DNA of 64,000 bases from Methanothermobacter tenebrarum (GTDB taxonomy: Archaea; Methanobacteriota; Methanobacteria; Methanobacteriales; DSM-23052), in the NCBI RefSeq assembly GCF_003264935.1, contig NZ_QLOE01000005.1:1-64000 (forward strand), read 5' to 3'. Below, one piece after another: positions 1-8,702 of the stretch; positions within the stretch are counted from its first letter, which is position 1; each line of letters opens with the position of its first letter. The position numbers and the translations under genes were made by a program. The notes below the pieces were generated by a model. The model did no database searches and was not told the DNA's origin. It worked only from the letters and a program-made list of their open reading frames with translations.

Positions 1-361
1 GGCAAATTAAAATCCCTCTCAAAAGTTTCAGCATAAAACATAGCCTTCAAAGGCATACCATGCCAAACATTAACAAAAACTTGAGATGGTACGCGCACAT
101 CTGCCAAGTTTAAATGGGGTCGATATGATATAACTTGCTCTAAAGGGCCTTTAGGGTGTTAAATTCATATTGTCCAATATCTAAATCATCCATTGGATTG
201 TTAACAATCCATACAAGCTCAAAATCCTCTTCCAAGGAATTCATGTATTCAAAAAGGGCCATGCTGTTACCTGTGAAGTCCGGGGCGCTGTTAAAAATTA
301 CAAGATCTCTTCTTTTGGAGATTATCTTGTTTATCATCCTCAATATCCTTTTAAAATCCAA
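1..361 (-). pseudogene. CDP-glycerol glycerophosphotransferase-like gene, frameshifted and cut by window edge
   Basis: The reading frame opens at ATG 361 with the same N-terminal block (RILRMINKII, then PDF...ALFEYM) seen in the two intact paralogs at 1544 and 4185, but stops at TAG 140-142. The following conserved block, including VRVPSQ and the catalytic-type WHGMP motif near positions 51-65, continues in a different frame that is open from about 158 to position 1. In the paralogs these blocks are contiguous, so this is one gene with a frameshift near 140-160 whose C-terminal part lies outside the window. The family (TagB/TagF type) transfers glycerol phosphate or related polyol phosphates onto surface polymers. 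It could be a genuine pseudogene or a sequencing error. Confidence 0.75.
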
Positions 362-373
362 GATGAGAACCCG

Positions 374-384
374 CTTTATATAAA
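374..384 (+). promoter_or_regulatory. TATA box for the glycosyltransferase gene at 443
   Basis: The TTTATATAA core at 375-383 lies in the 81-base divergent spacer. A start about 25 bases downstream would give a short leader containing the GGGGAG Shine-Dalgarno at about 430-435. Confidence 0.5.
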
Positions 385-442
385 AGAATAAAAGACATTA
401 ATATCAAATTTTTTATTTAAACAATACGCGGGGAGTGTTCTA

Positions 443-1438
443 ATGAGTAAGCGTGTTTTGATGATAATACCATTCCAAGCTTCAACTAGAGGCGGTGTGT
501 TAAGGGCCGTTAAATCCCAAGAGAAGGTGTACAAGAAACTAGGATTCCATACTGACATAGCATATGTAAATGACCTTAAGGACTTTGACCTAGACTCCTA
601 TGATTTTATACAAGTCCATGGACCCTTAAAAATTAAAAGCTTATTAAAAGTCATGAGAGCTGATGCCAAGGCTATACTCACAATCCATGGCTGGGTTGTT
701 GACGAAAATTTAACTGCACTCAAAGAAGATCCGATAGGGAATTTTCATCATCTTTTCAGATTATTTAATTGGATCCTTCATCGCCTAATATTCATACCCG
801 TTGTCTATAAGGGTCGTGTTACTGCAGTTTCCAGGATAAAGTTGGAAAGGAATGGTCTTAAGGGTGTTGTCATCCCAAATGCTTTCATACCAGAGGATGT
901 GGATAAGAAAGTGGCTGAATGTAAAAGCCTATCATTTGACCGTTTCACTCTCGTAGCATATGTTAGTGTTGGAGGTTCGAGGGTTGAAGGGATTAGAAGG
1001 CTTTCAAGGATAATAAGTGAAGTGGATAAAAGGACTGATAAGAATGTTCAACTTTTACTCTTCGGATCTCCTGTCAAAGTGGATAACCCTCACATTAAAG
1101 TAATGGGTTACCGTGACGACTTCCTATGCTATCTAAAATCTGCGGATATGATTATTCTCGGCTATGATGTCATAGAACTTAGCAGTTACGCTCTAATGGA
1201 GGCAGGATATTTATCTGTTCCCATAGCTAAATTCAAGGGAGAATTTGAGGAACTAAAAGATGGAATTCATGGTATAATAGCAGAAAACGAAGAATACATG
1301 ATAAAAAAGCTCGTGGAAGCCTCTGAAGATACATGCTTACTCCGCGAGTGGGGTGAAAACCTCAAAGAACATATTCTAAAGACCAGAGACCTCACCGTGA
1401 TTGCGGAAAAATGGCGAAAGTTCCTTGAATCAATCTAG
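443..1438 (+). CDS. glycosyltransferase, group 1 (GT4-like)
   Basis: The 331-residue protein has the two-domain GT-B layout: an N-terminal Rossmann half beginning RVLMIIP with a GG loop (TRGGVLRAV), and a C-terminal donor half beginning near residue 167 (LVAYVSVGG). The sugar-nucleotide segment near residues 245-260 (ELSSYALMEAG) resembles the EX7E region of GT4 enzymes. It probably adds a sugar to an extracellular polysaccharide or lipid-linked glycan at the cytoplasmic face. It is transcribed divergently from the frameshifted CDP-glycerol gene and sits among genes for polyol-phosphate polymers, which supports a surface-glycan role. The acceptor and the donor sugar cannot be told from the sequence. 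The start is ATG 443, with GGGGAG seven bases upstream. Confidence 0.75.
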   Translation: MSKRVLMIIPFQASTRGGVLRAVKSQEKVYKKLGFHTDIAYVNDLKDFDLDSYDFIQVHGPLKIKSLLKVMRADAKAILTIHGWVVDENLTALKEDPIGNFHHLFRLFNWILHRLIFIPVVYKGRVTAVSRIKLERNGLKGVVIPNAFIPEDVDKKVAECKSLSFDRFTLVAYVSVGGSRVEGIRRLSRIISEVDKRTDKNVQLLLFGSPVKVDNPHIKVMGYRDDFLCYLKSADMIILGYDVIELSSYALMEAGYLSVPIAKFKGEFEELKDGIHGIIAENEEYMIKKLVEASEDTCLLREWGENLKEHILKTRDLTVIAEKWRKFLESI

Positions 1439-1543
1439 TTCCCCATAAATCCTTCAATTTTTTAATCAATGGCTCATGGGGGGATGGTTGACTAGCTCTT
1501 TCATGAATCTATGCTAATCACTTGGAAGTCCCCAAAATTAGAT

Positions 1544-2713
1544 TCACTCCCCTATCCGAGCCCGAAATAACCTGTATATTCTCTGTGATGATTTCTCATC
1601 CTTATAATAATTTATCAGGTCGTTTATAATTTTCCTTTCTTTTTTGTAATAGTCTGGGTTGTCAATAGATTTTTCAAGTTCTCTGAAGAATTCTTGGAAA
1701 TTTTTAACCTTGGGTCCTGGTGTCCAAAACTCAAAGGGCTCAAGTACAAAACCCCTTTTAGCCCGGTATTCATCAAGATCAGAAACCACAAAAATAATAG
1801 GCCTATCCAACAATAAAAAATCGAAAAAAATTGAAGAATAATCAGTTACAAGAATGTCAGCGCAAGGGAGGATGTTATATGTGTCCATAAGATTTTCTTG
1901 TAAAACTTTGTTTTTTATAAGCATGACATTGTCCATTTCCTTGAAATATTCTGATGCAAGCTTTTCCTCTAATGGATGGAACTTCACAAGGAATAAAATT
2001 TTATGTTTTTTGAGGAAATCTCTGAATTTAGTCCTGTTAAAATCTGGAAGATTGAATTTATATGATATGACCTTGCCATCATCAATAACATCAGTTTTCC
2101 GAAATGTGGGTGCAAATAAAACAATTTTTTCATAGGCCCCGGGGTCAATATCTAATATTTTGAAAATCTTTTTATCACAACCTTCGAAAAGTTTATCATT
2201 CCTAGGCTGCCCAGTAACATATATCCGCCGCGGATCCTGGTTAAAACAAGCAGCCAGAGCATTCCTCATAACAGTCGAAGTTGCAATAAGATAATAGTTT
2301 TCATCATCAAAATTGAATGGGATGATATTCTTATTTCCAGTATAGCCAATGGCTTTAAATGGCATTCCATGCCATAGGTTGACAAAAATTTGGGAGGGGA
2401 CACGTACACGTCTCAAATTGCCATGGGTTGATATGATACATCTAGCCCTTAAAATCTTTAAAATACCTTTAACATCATAACGCGTATACGCTCTAATATT
2501 ATCCCTTGGTTTATTAACGATCCATACGAGTTCCAAGTTTTCATCTAGGGATTTCATAAATTCGAACAAGGCCAAACTATTATCTGAGAAATCAGGGATA
2601 CTAGTGAAGATTATAAGATCATCTCTTTTGGGTATTATCCTATTTATCATGCGCAGTATACCCCTAAGACCCAGACTAAGCTTCGTGACAATATCATTGG
2701 TGAATTGTCCCAT
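1544..2713 (-). CDS. CDP-glycerol glycerophosphotransferase family protein
   Basis: This TagB/TagF-type enzyme would transfer a polyol phosphate from a CDP-activated donor to a growing surface polymer. Visible signatures are WHGMP (first catalytic His), FLVKFHPLE (second His) and the TDYSS..FDFLLLD block. The frame is open further upstream, but ATG 2713 is chosen (389 residues) because it has a strong AGGAGGT eight bases upstream and because the protein then begins in register with the paralog at 4185-5330. The stretch around NALAACFNQDPRR is nearly identical in both paralogs, which suggests recent duplication or gene conversion. No signal peptide is seen, so it is probably a peripheral enzyme on the inner face of the membrane. 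Confidence 0.85.
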   Translation of the reverse strand: MGQFTNDIVTKLSLGLRGILRMINRIIPKRDDLIIFTSIPDFSDNSLALFEFMKSLDENLELVWIVNKPRDNIRAYTRYDVKGILKILRARCIISTHGNLRRVRVPSQIFVNLWHGMPFKAIGYTGNKNIIPFNFDDENYYLIATSTVMRNALAACFNQDPRRIYVTGQPRNDKLFEGCDKKIFKILDIDPGAYEKIVLFAPTFRKTDVIDDGKVISYKFNLPDFNRTKFRDFLKKHKILFLVKFHPLEEKLASEYFKEMDNVMLIKNKVLQENLMDTYNILPCADILVTDYSSIFFDFLLLDRPIIFVVSDLDEYRAKRGFVLEPFEFWTPGPKVKNFQEFFRELEKSIDNPDYYKKERKIINDLINYYKDEKSSQRIYRLFRARIGE

Positions 2714-2907
2714 ATTAGTATACCTCCTAGATATAATGATAAGATAAAATTTGGATATAAACAATATAAAATTTTAAAAACATTTTTAGCTGAGCTTTCT
2801 TATCACCTTTTGTGGGGGTTCAAGAACTATAGACTAGTTTCTCTTTTTTTGGGATTCTAAAAAAAATTATTTTGAGAGCGTTCCAGAATGGATTGCGTGG
2901 ATAATCT

Positions 2908-2933
2908 TCCAAGTATTTTTTTGGACACTTGGA
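2908..2933 (-). terminator. inverted repeat downstream of the glycosyltransferase at 2971
   Basis: TCCAAGT (2908-2914) and ACTTGGA (2927-2933) form a perfect 7-bp stem 38 bases past the stop codon on the minus strand. A run of eight T residues on the minus strand follows at about 2860-2867. Archaeal termination relies mainly on T runs, so this pair is a plausible terminator. The whole 2714-2970 spacer shows no other gene. Confidence 0.4.
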
Positions 2934-2970
2934 TGATCCGACTACTACCCTTTTCAAGAAATTGGTCGTA

Positions 2971-4188
2971 TTAGGATTTGATGAGCTTCAACCACATTTT
3001 CTGGATCTTATCTTTACTGTACTCGTTAATTCTTTCCCGCGACTTTCTAGAATAATATTCTAATTTATAATCATCATCTAGGAGTTTTTCCATCAGTTTA
3101 AACCATTTTTCTTCCACGATCGTCAATTCGTTGGCCTTTCCCACATTTTCATCGAAAACTGGTAATAGGATCCCATATTCTGCGAATTCCACATCCTTGG
3201 TCTCATAATTGGGATCAGTTGAAGGGGCCAATATCTCCCTAGTACCACCACAGTCTGATGCAACCACGGGTATTCCCAAGGCCATGACTTCTAATATTAC
3301 AAGTGGTAGAGCCTCCCTTAAAGAAGGGAGGACAAAAAGTTTAGAATGTTTGAAAAACTTGTATGGATTTTTCTGGAATCCTAGAAAGTAAACATCTGAA
3401 TCCGTTAGTTCACCTTTAGTATATGTTTTAAGGCCTATTTTTTGGGATGATTTTATGAGATGTTCTTTAAGTTCGCCTTCGCCGAGTATGACAAGTTTAA
3501 GTTTTGGGAATTTTTCCTTTAATTTTTTAAATATCCTGAGTAGGTACCATTGTCCTTTTGCGTGGGTGAGTCTACCCGCGGTTATTATCACAGGGTTTTC
3601 GAATATTGGAGTGTATTTTCCAAGATCCTTTTCACTTAATTTTTTTATCGTTTCTGTCTGGACAAGATTTGGTATTATATGTATCCTTGAAGGTTTAACA
3701 TTGAAATTTGTGATAAGGTCCTGGGCGGCTTTTTCCGAAACGGAAACTATATATGATGCTCTATTATATGATAATCTTATTAGGTGTTTAAGGATTTTAC
3801 CATAGATGTCCTCGAGTCTCTCATTTTTTGAAAGGATGGTATGATGGGTTAGAATTGTCTTCTCCTCATTTTTTGTTAGGATATTTTGGACATTAAGTGC
3901 CTCAGAGAATGAAATAACAATATTAAGGTTAAGATCTCTTTTAATATTCCATAGGGCGATTATACGCTTTAGAAATAATATTATACGTTTAAGAGGGTTT
4001 TGATTTTCCATCGCAGGGGGTACATCAAGTACGTGGAAACTGCCAGCATACTCATGGAATGGCCTATGCTCATATACGGTGATCATATGAACCTCACAGG
4101 ATAGATTGTCAAGGATGAATGATAATTGGGAGGCGGCCTTCGCCATCCCACTATCATCTAGTGCAGGTAATATGATACCAACCTTCAT
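2971..4188 (-). CDS. glycosyltransferase, group 1 (GT4)
   Basis: The 405-residue GT-B enzyme has a full GT4 signature. The N-terminal domain starts MKVGIILPALDDSG, the C-terminal domain has the donor-binding lead-in ITAGRLTHAKG near residue 215, and the EX7E motif is EALPLVILE followed by GIPVVASDCGG near residues 310-335. It most likely adds a sugar to a lipid-linked or surface polysaccharide. It overlaps the CDP-glycerol transferase gene upstream by four bases (ATGA), so the two are translated from one mRNA and probably act on the same polymer. It shows no transmembrane segment. The linkage formed cannot be predicted. Confidence 0.88.
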   Translation of the reverse strand: MKVGIILPALDDSGMAKAASQLSFILDNLSCEVHMITVYEHRPFHEYAGSFHVLDVPPAMENQNPLKRIILFLKRIIALWNIKRDLNLNIVISFSEALNVQNILTKNEEKTILTHHTILSKNERLEDIYGKILKHLIRLSYNRASYIVSVSEKAAQDLITNFNVKPSRIHIIPNLVQTETIKKLSEKDLGKYTPIFENPVIITAGRLTHAKGQWYLLRIFKKLKEKFPKLKLVILGEGELKEHLIKSSQKIGLKTYTKGELTDSDVYFLGFQKNPYKFFKHSKLFVLPSLREALPLVILEVMALGIPVVASDCGGTREILAPSTDPNYETKDVEFAEYGILLPVFDENVGKANELTIVEEKWFKLMEKLLDDDYKLEYYSRKSRERINEYSKDKIQKMWLKLIKS

Positions 4189-5330
4189 AAGGAACCCCAG
4201 ACAAGCTCATATACTCTCTTTGATGACTTATCATCCTTGTAATAATTTACAAGATCGTTTATAGTTTTTCTCTCCTGCGAATAATAATTTGGATTCTTAA
4301 TAAATTTCCCGATTTCTTCCAAAAATTCCTCGAACACTTTAACCTTGGGTCCAGGTGTCCAGAAATCGTAAGGTTCTAGGATGAAACCTCTCTGTTTTTT
4401 ATATTCTTCAAGGTCTGGGACTGCAAAAACTATAGGCTTGTCAAGTAAAAGGAAATCAAAGTATATTGATGAGTAATCTGTTACGAGGATATCAGCACAA
4501 GGGAGAAAATCATATAGATCTAGTTGACGCTCTCGAAGCATCCGATCCTCCAAGATGATAACATTCTCCATTTCCTTGAAAAATTCCATATTATAGGCTC
4601 TTTCGAGGGGGTGGAGTTTTACGAAGAATAATATCTTATGCTCCTTGAGGAATTTCTGGAATCTGTCTTTATCAAAGTCTGGGAAAAGGAAATCGGATCC
4701 ATTTTCCCGGTATGTTGGAGCATATAATATTATGGTATATTCATTGAATCCTGGGATCAGGTCTTCTGGGCAGTCTTTGAATATTTTGTCGTTTCTTGGC
4801 TGGCCTGTTATGAATATGCGTCGTGGATCTTGGTTGAAGCAGGCGGCGAGAGCGTTCCTCATAATGGTGGAGGTCGCGATAAGATAATAATTATCATCAT
4901 CAGATTTGGGTGGTAGTATCTGAGGGTTATTTTCTGCGTATCCCATTGTCTTGAGGGGCATGCCATGCCATAAGTTGACATAAACTTGGTTTTTTCCTTT
5001 AAGGAATAGATGGTAACCATGTGAGGTTACAATATATTTTGATCTGAGAAACTGCCACAATTCTCCGAGTGTGTTCCTTTTATACTGGGGAACTTTAAAA
5101 TCTTCTCTTATTTCATCGACAACCCACAAGGGCTTGTAACTTGTATTTGATGATCTGATATAATTGTAGAGTTGGAGTGGATTATCTGAGAAATCTGGGA
5201 CGCTCTCAAAGAGTATTTGATCATCCTTTTTAGGTATAAGCCCATTTATAAACTTGAAAATTGAAATGACCACATTGCCAGTCCATGAATTTAAAAGAAA
5301 ATCTATGAATGTGTTTCCCTCCAAACCCAA
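4185..5330 (-). CDS. CDP-glycerol glycerophosphotransferase family protein
   Basis: This is the third paralog of the family in the first 5.3 kb. It carries WHGMPLK, FFVKLHPLE and TDYSSIYFDFLLLD, matching the catalytic His, second His and phosphate-binding blocks of TagF-type polymerases. Length (381 residues) equals that of the paralog at 1544. The longest frame starts at TTG 5330; TTG 5324 is possible too, and an in-frame TAA lies just upstream, so no ATG start is available near the conserved N terminus. The next gene overlaps by four bases. It probably adds glycerol phosphate or a similar polyol phosphate to a surface polymer. Confidence 0.85.
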   Translation of the reverse strand: MGLEGNTFIDFLLNSWTGNVVISIFKFINGLIPKKDDQILFESVPDFSDNPLQLYNYIRSSNTSYKPLWVVDEIREDFKVPQYKRNTLGELWQFLRSKYIVTSHGYHLFLKGKNQVYVNLWHGMPLKTMGYAENNPQILPPKSDDDNYYLIATSTIMRNALAACFNQDPRRIFITGQPRNDKIFKDCPEDLIPGFNEYTIILYAPTYRENGSDFLFPDFDKDRFQKFLKEHKILFFVKLHPLERAYNMEFFKEMENVIILEDRMLRERQLDLYDFLPCADILVTDYSSIYFDFLLLDKPIVFAVPDLEEYKKQRGFILEPYDFWTPGPKVKVFEEFLEEIGKFIKNPNYYSQERKTINDLVNYYKDDKSSKRVYELVWGSL

Positions 5331-5348
5331 TATTTAAATGTATAGGAT

Positions 5349-5364
5349 CCCCCATGTGTGGGGG
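5349..5364. repeat. C5/G5 hairpin between aroC and the CDP-glycerol gene
   Basis: CCCCC, a six-base loop and GGGGG form a very stable small hairpin ten bases past the aroC stop on the minus strand. No T run follows directly. It belongs to a set of similar C/G-run hairpins in intergenic sites of this window (21336, 38281, 58232, 58634 and 63936). Confidence 0.5.
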
Positions 5365-5373
5365 TTGATCTGA

Positions 5374-6477
5374 TCAACTTTCTATTTCAATGTTACATGG
5401 GTGTATGAAACCTGCCCTTATCATATGGTCTGCTATTATTATCGCGACAGTTGCCTCGGCTACTGGCACTATCCTTGGACATATACAAGGATCGTGCCGT
5501 CCTTTTATTCTTATGGTGGTTTCTTTCATAGATTTAAGGTCTACTGTCCTTTGTGGCAAAGAAATTGATGGTGTTGGCTTGACAGCTATCCTGGCAACTA
5601 TTGGCATCCCATTAGATATTCCACCTATTATACCACCTGAATTGTTAGTTAATGTTCGTATTCTACCCTCTTTAATGCAATATTCATCGTTTATCTCGCT
5701 TGCTTTATGCTCGGCGACTTTAAACCCCAAGCCTATCTCAACACCTTTCACAGCACCTATACCCATCAGTGCATGGGCGATATCAGCGTCTAACTTCGAA
5801 AAAACTGGTTCCCCAAGGCCTGCCGGCGCCCCTAATGTTATGACTTCGACTATGCCACCAATAGAATCTCCTCTCTTTTTAGTATCTAATATGAGCTTTT
5901 CCATCTCTTCTGCAGCCTTTTTATCAGCACACCTCACAGGATTCTCCAGAGTATATTCTTCTATCCTGTTAAAGTCCACCCTCTTTGCCTTGATATGGCC
6001 TATCTGTGTCACATGGCCTATTATCCTAATATTGAAGTTTTCTAGGAGTTTTTTTGCTATGGCCCCTCCTATGACGTGGCCTATTGTGACTCTTCCACTG
6101 CCCCGCCCGCCTCCACGATAATCATAATGTCCGTAGCGGCTTATCCATCCGTAGTCTCCGTGTCCTGGTCTTGGTTTGTATTTAATGGCTTCGTAAGCTG
6201 ATGAGTCCACGTCCTTGTTATATACTATGGCTGCTATTGGGGTGCCATCAGTTTTGCCTTGGAATATCCCGGATAATATTTCTACTTTGTCCTCCTCTTT
6301 TCGTGGGGTTGTTATTTCACTTGTACCTGGACGGCGCTTGTTAAGTTCTATTTGTATGTCTTGGGCGTCTAGTGGTAAGCCTGCGGGGCATCCGTCGACT
6401 ACTGCCCCGATTGCCCGGCCATGGCTGGATCCGAATGTTGTAACCTGGAAGATTTTACCTAACCTGTTACCTCCCAT
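5374..6477 (-). CDS. aroC: chorismate synthase
   Basis: It catalyses the last step of the shikimate pathway, EPSP to chorismate, using reduced flavin. The 367-residue length and the motifs fit the family along its whole length: [15 protein letters not shown] at the N terminus, RPGHGDY and [10 protein letters not shown] in the flavin/substrate region, [10 protein letters not shown], and HDPC near the C terminus. The start is ATG 6477 with AGTGAT a few bases upstream. It is encoded 12 bases after the AIM24-type gene and probably shares its transcript. Confidence 0.97.
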   Translation of the reverse strand: MGGNRLGKIFQVTTFGSSHGRAIGAVVDGCPAGLPLDAQDIQIELNKRRPGTSEITTPRKEEDKVEILSGIFQGKTDGTPIAAIVYNKDVDSSAYEAIKYKPRPGHGDYGWISRYGHYDYRGGGRGSGRVTIGHVIGGAIAKKLLENFNIRIIGHVTQIGHIKAKRVDFNRIEEYTLENPVRCADKKAAEEMEKLILDTKKRGDSIGGIVEVITLGAPAGLGEPVFSKLDADIAHALMGIGAVKGVEIGLGFKVAEHKASEINDEYCIKEGRIRTLTNNSGGIIGGISNGMPIVARIAVKPTPSISLPQRTVDLKSMKETTIRIKGRHDPCICPRIVPVAEATVAIIIADHMIRAGFIHPCNIEIES

Positions 6478-6489
6478 AGGATATCACTT

Positions 6490-7155
6490 TTAATCGTTTC
6501 CTTTTGGCAAATAGGGCCTTAGCCAGTTAATAAAACTGTCAACACTCCTTGTCTGTATATACACTGTCCCATTACCTCTGAATTCGGCTACTAGTCCTTC
6601 ACCACCAAATATGGTGCTTTTGAGTCCGCCTATTTTCCTAACATTGAAGTCTAGGCCCTCTGTGAATGCTACAATATGTCCTGTGTCTATGATGAATTTC
6701 CCGTTTTCCACCTTCCTTTTATATATACCACCAAAACTTGACAAGAAAAGGGGACCGTAACCCGTCAATCTTAGGAGGAATAATCCCTCCCTTGCAAAGA
6801 ATGTCTTAAATCCTCCGAATTTTGTTTCGATTTCAATATCAGCTGCTGATGCCAAGAAAGCCCCGCTCTGGGCATATAGTGTACCCTCAAGTTCAAAGGC
6901 TTCAATGTCACCGGTGTATGGCGGTGCAAGTTCAATGGTCCCTGGGCTACCATCAGCATAAAATGTATTCATGAACAAGCTTTCACCACCCACAACCCTA
7001 CTAAGAGCCTTGAAAACACCCCCAGTTTCTGTCTCCACTTGAATATTATCACTCATAGAGACCATAGCCCCAGGTTCCGCCTTTATACGCTCACCAGCAT
7101 CCAATTCAACCTCAACTAAACTAAAACTTGGCCTGTGTATTATATCATATTTCAT
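6490..7155 (-). CDS. AIM24 / DUF124 family protein (TIGR00266-like)
   Basis: The 221-residue protein has the typical beginning of this family, with VEVELDAGERIKAEPGAMVSM near residues 14-34, followed by a glycine-rich beta-rich body (GGGESLF-like VVGGESLFMNTF, then FLSSFGGIYKR). These proteins form a compact double-stranded beta barrel of unknown function; some bacterial relatives are called tryptophan-RNA-attenuator-like in fold only. No signal peptide or membrane span is visible. It is divergent from the glycosylase gene at 7216 and co-directional with aroC. Confidence 0.8.
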   Translation of the reverse strand: MKYDIIHRPSFSLVEVELDAGERIKAEPGAMVSMSDNIQVETETGGVFKALSRVVGGESLFMNTFYADGSPGTIELAPPYTGDIEAFELEGTLYAQSGAFLASAADIEIETKFGGFKTFFAREGLFLLRLTGYGPLFLSSFGGIYKRKVENGKFIIDTGHIVAFTEGLDFNVRKIGGLKSTIFGGEGLVAEFRGNGTVYIQTRSVDSFINWLRPYLPKGND

Positions 7156-7215
7156 GGTATCACAAGAGAAAATTATGTGTCAATCCAACATATAATCCTA
7201 TAAGGTGAAAGTACA

Positions 7216-7881
7216 ATGATAAAAATGATCTATGAGAAACTATTCTCGGCTTATGGAGAGCAAGGCTGGTGGCCCCTACTCGATGAGAAATTTAAGCTAT
7301 CATATCATCCAGGTGATTATTCACCACCCAATAGTAGACGGGAGATATTCGAGGTTTGGGTGGGTTCTATCCTTGCACAGAATACAACATGGAAGGTGGC
7401 ATCAAGGGCCCTTATAAACCTTGCGAAGGCAGGAGCCCTCAACCCTTATAGTATCATTGAAATGGACCATTCGAAACTTAGTGAACTGATAAAACCCGCA
7501 GTTTTCTTGAACCAGAAAGCGCAGTATTTAAAGGAGATTTCGAAATTTTTCATATCCCTCAAGGGCGTTCCTAGAAGGGATGAGCTGCTCTCAATCAAGG
7601 GTGTGGGTGATGAGACAGCAGACACGATATTATTATATGCATATAAAGTCCCAGAATTTATTGTTGATTCCTATACCCGTAGAATCCTTAAAAAATTTAA
7701 ACTAATAAAAGGTGATGAGAACTATATGGAGATAAAGAAATTATTCGAAGACAGCCTACCATCAGATTATAAGATATTCCAAGAATATCATGCCCTCCTA
7801 GTAGAACATGGGAAAAGATATTATCGGAGTAAATCTCCCAGAGATCCTCTACTAAGTGATTTTCATGGTGACATTCACTGA
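7216..7881 (+). CDS. HhH-GPD DNA glycosylase (endonuclease III-related, MagIII-like)
   Basis: It is a base-excision repair glycosylase by fold. The helix-hairpin-helix LLSIKGVGDETAD (about residues 124-136) is followed by the catalytic aspartate in FIVDSYTRR. The position that carries the catalytic lysine in bifunctional endonuclease III (G-V-G-R-K-T) is glutamate here (G-V-G-D-E-T). The C terminus lacks the four cysteines of the Fe-S cluster loop. This matches monofunctional MagIII-type enzymes that remove alkylated bases, rather than Nth. Length is 221 residues. AAGGTGA precedes ATG 7216. The damaged base it recognises cannot be predicted. Confidence 0.8.
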   Translation: MIKMIYEKLFSAYGEQGWWPLLDEKFKLSYHPGDYSPPNSRREIFEVWVGSILAQNTTWKVASRALINLAKAGALNPYSIIEMDHSKLSELIKPAVFLNQKAQYLKEISKFFISLKGVPRRDELLSIKGVGDETADTILLYAYKVPEFIVDSYTRRILKKFKLIKGDENYMEIKKLFEDSLPSDYKIFQEYHALLVEHGKRYYRSKSPRDPLLSDFHGDIH

Positions 7882-8692
7882 TATAAGTATTAGGATCATC
7901 AAGTTAACCTTTAAAGAGAGGTTTAAGTTGGCAAGGTTGGCTCAAAGATCAAAAGTTTTTAGGAGGATAGTTCACAAGCTATTCTTTGAAGGAGATGACA
8001 TACAAGTGCTTCCAAGGAATGAAACCATAACATTAAATGCTAGAATTGACCCGCCAAACACTTCTATTCTACCCAGCCAGGTCCTCATGGAGATGATATC
8101 CAAGTCAAAGTACATATTCAAAATGGATTTCTGCATATGCAGAGTCTCATCCAATTGCAAGGATTACCCACATGAACTAGGATGCTTATTCCTTGGAAAA
8201 GGCGCTAAAAGGATATCAAGGAAGGTTGGAAGACTAATATCAAAGGAAGAGGCTATAAAACACGTTGAAGAGTGTGAAAAGGCCGGTTTGGTCCATATCA
8301 TTGGCAGGAACAAGATAGACACCGTATGGTTGAACACTGGCCCGAAAGAAGAGCTTCTATCCATATGTAATTGTTGTCCATGCTGCTGCCTCTGGAAGAT
8401 GATACCAGAACTTCCAGAAGAACTCGCCAAGAGCATAACCCCAATGAGTGGCGTTAAACTCGAATTCATCAAAGAAAATTGTATCGGTTGTGGAAGCTGT
8501 CTCAAAAAATGTTTTATTAAGGCGATCAAGATTAAAAATGGAAAAGCCCAAATAGATAATAGACTTTGTAGATGTTGTGGCAGATGCGCCATGGAATGTG
8601 AAAATAATGCAATAAGGATCCTAGCAGATCCTGATGCTATTGAACAAGCCCTAGGACGTGTAGAGCCCCTAGTGGATGTTAAAGCAGAATAA
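7865..8692 (+). CDS. cysteine-rich 4Fe-4S ferredoxin-domain protein
   Basis: The C-terminal third holds two classic CxxCxxCxxxC ferredoxin clusters ([11 protein letters not shown] and [11 protein letters not shown]). Upstream are two further cysteine groups: [12 protein letters not shown]...GC near residue 90, and the very dense CNCCPCCC just before the ferredoxin domain. The protein therefore probably binds at least three metal centres and acts in electron transfer or as a redox enzyme, but I do not recognise its reaction. Start ATG 7865 is preferred over GTG 7856 because AGTGAT lies four bases upstream of it. It overlaps the glycosylase gene by 17 bases and is followed 10 bases later by hemB. 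Confidence 0.75.
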   Translation: MVTFTDISIRIIKLTFKERFKLARLAQRSKVFRRIVHKLFFEGDDIQVLPRNETITLNARIDPPNTSILPSQVLMEMISKSKYIFKMDFCICRVSSNCKDYPHELGCLFLGKGAKRISRKVGRLISKEEAIKHVEECEKAGLVHIIGRNKIDTVWLNTGPKEELLSICNCCPCCCLWKMIPELPEELAKSITPMSGVKLEFIKENCIGCGSCLKKCFIKAIKIKNGKAQIDNRLCRCCGRCAMECENNAIRILADPDAIEQALGRVEPLVDVKAE

Positions 8693-8702
8693 ATGTGATA
8701 AT

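Noticed and set aside
5390-6121. 243-codon plus-strand frame opposite aroC
   Set aside because: It is a shadow of the aroC gene on the other strand; the conserved chorismate synthase motifs are all in the minus-strand frame.
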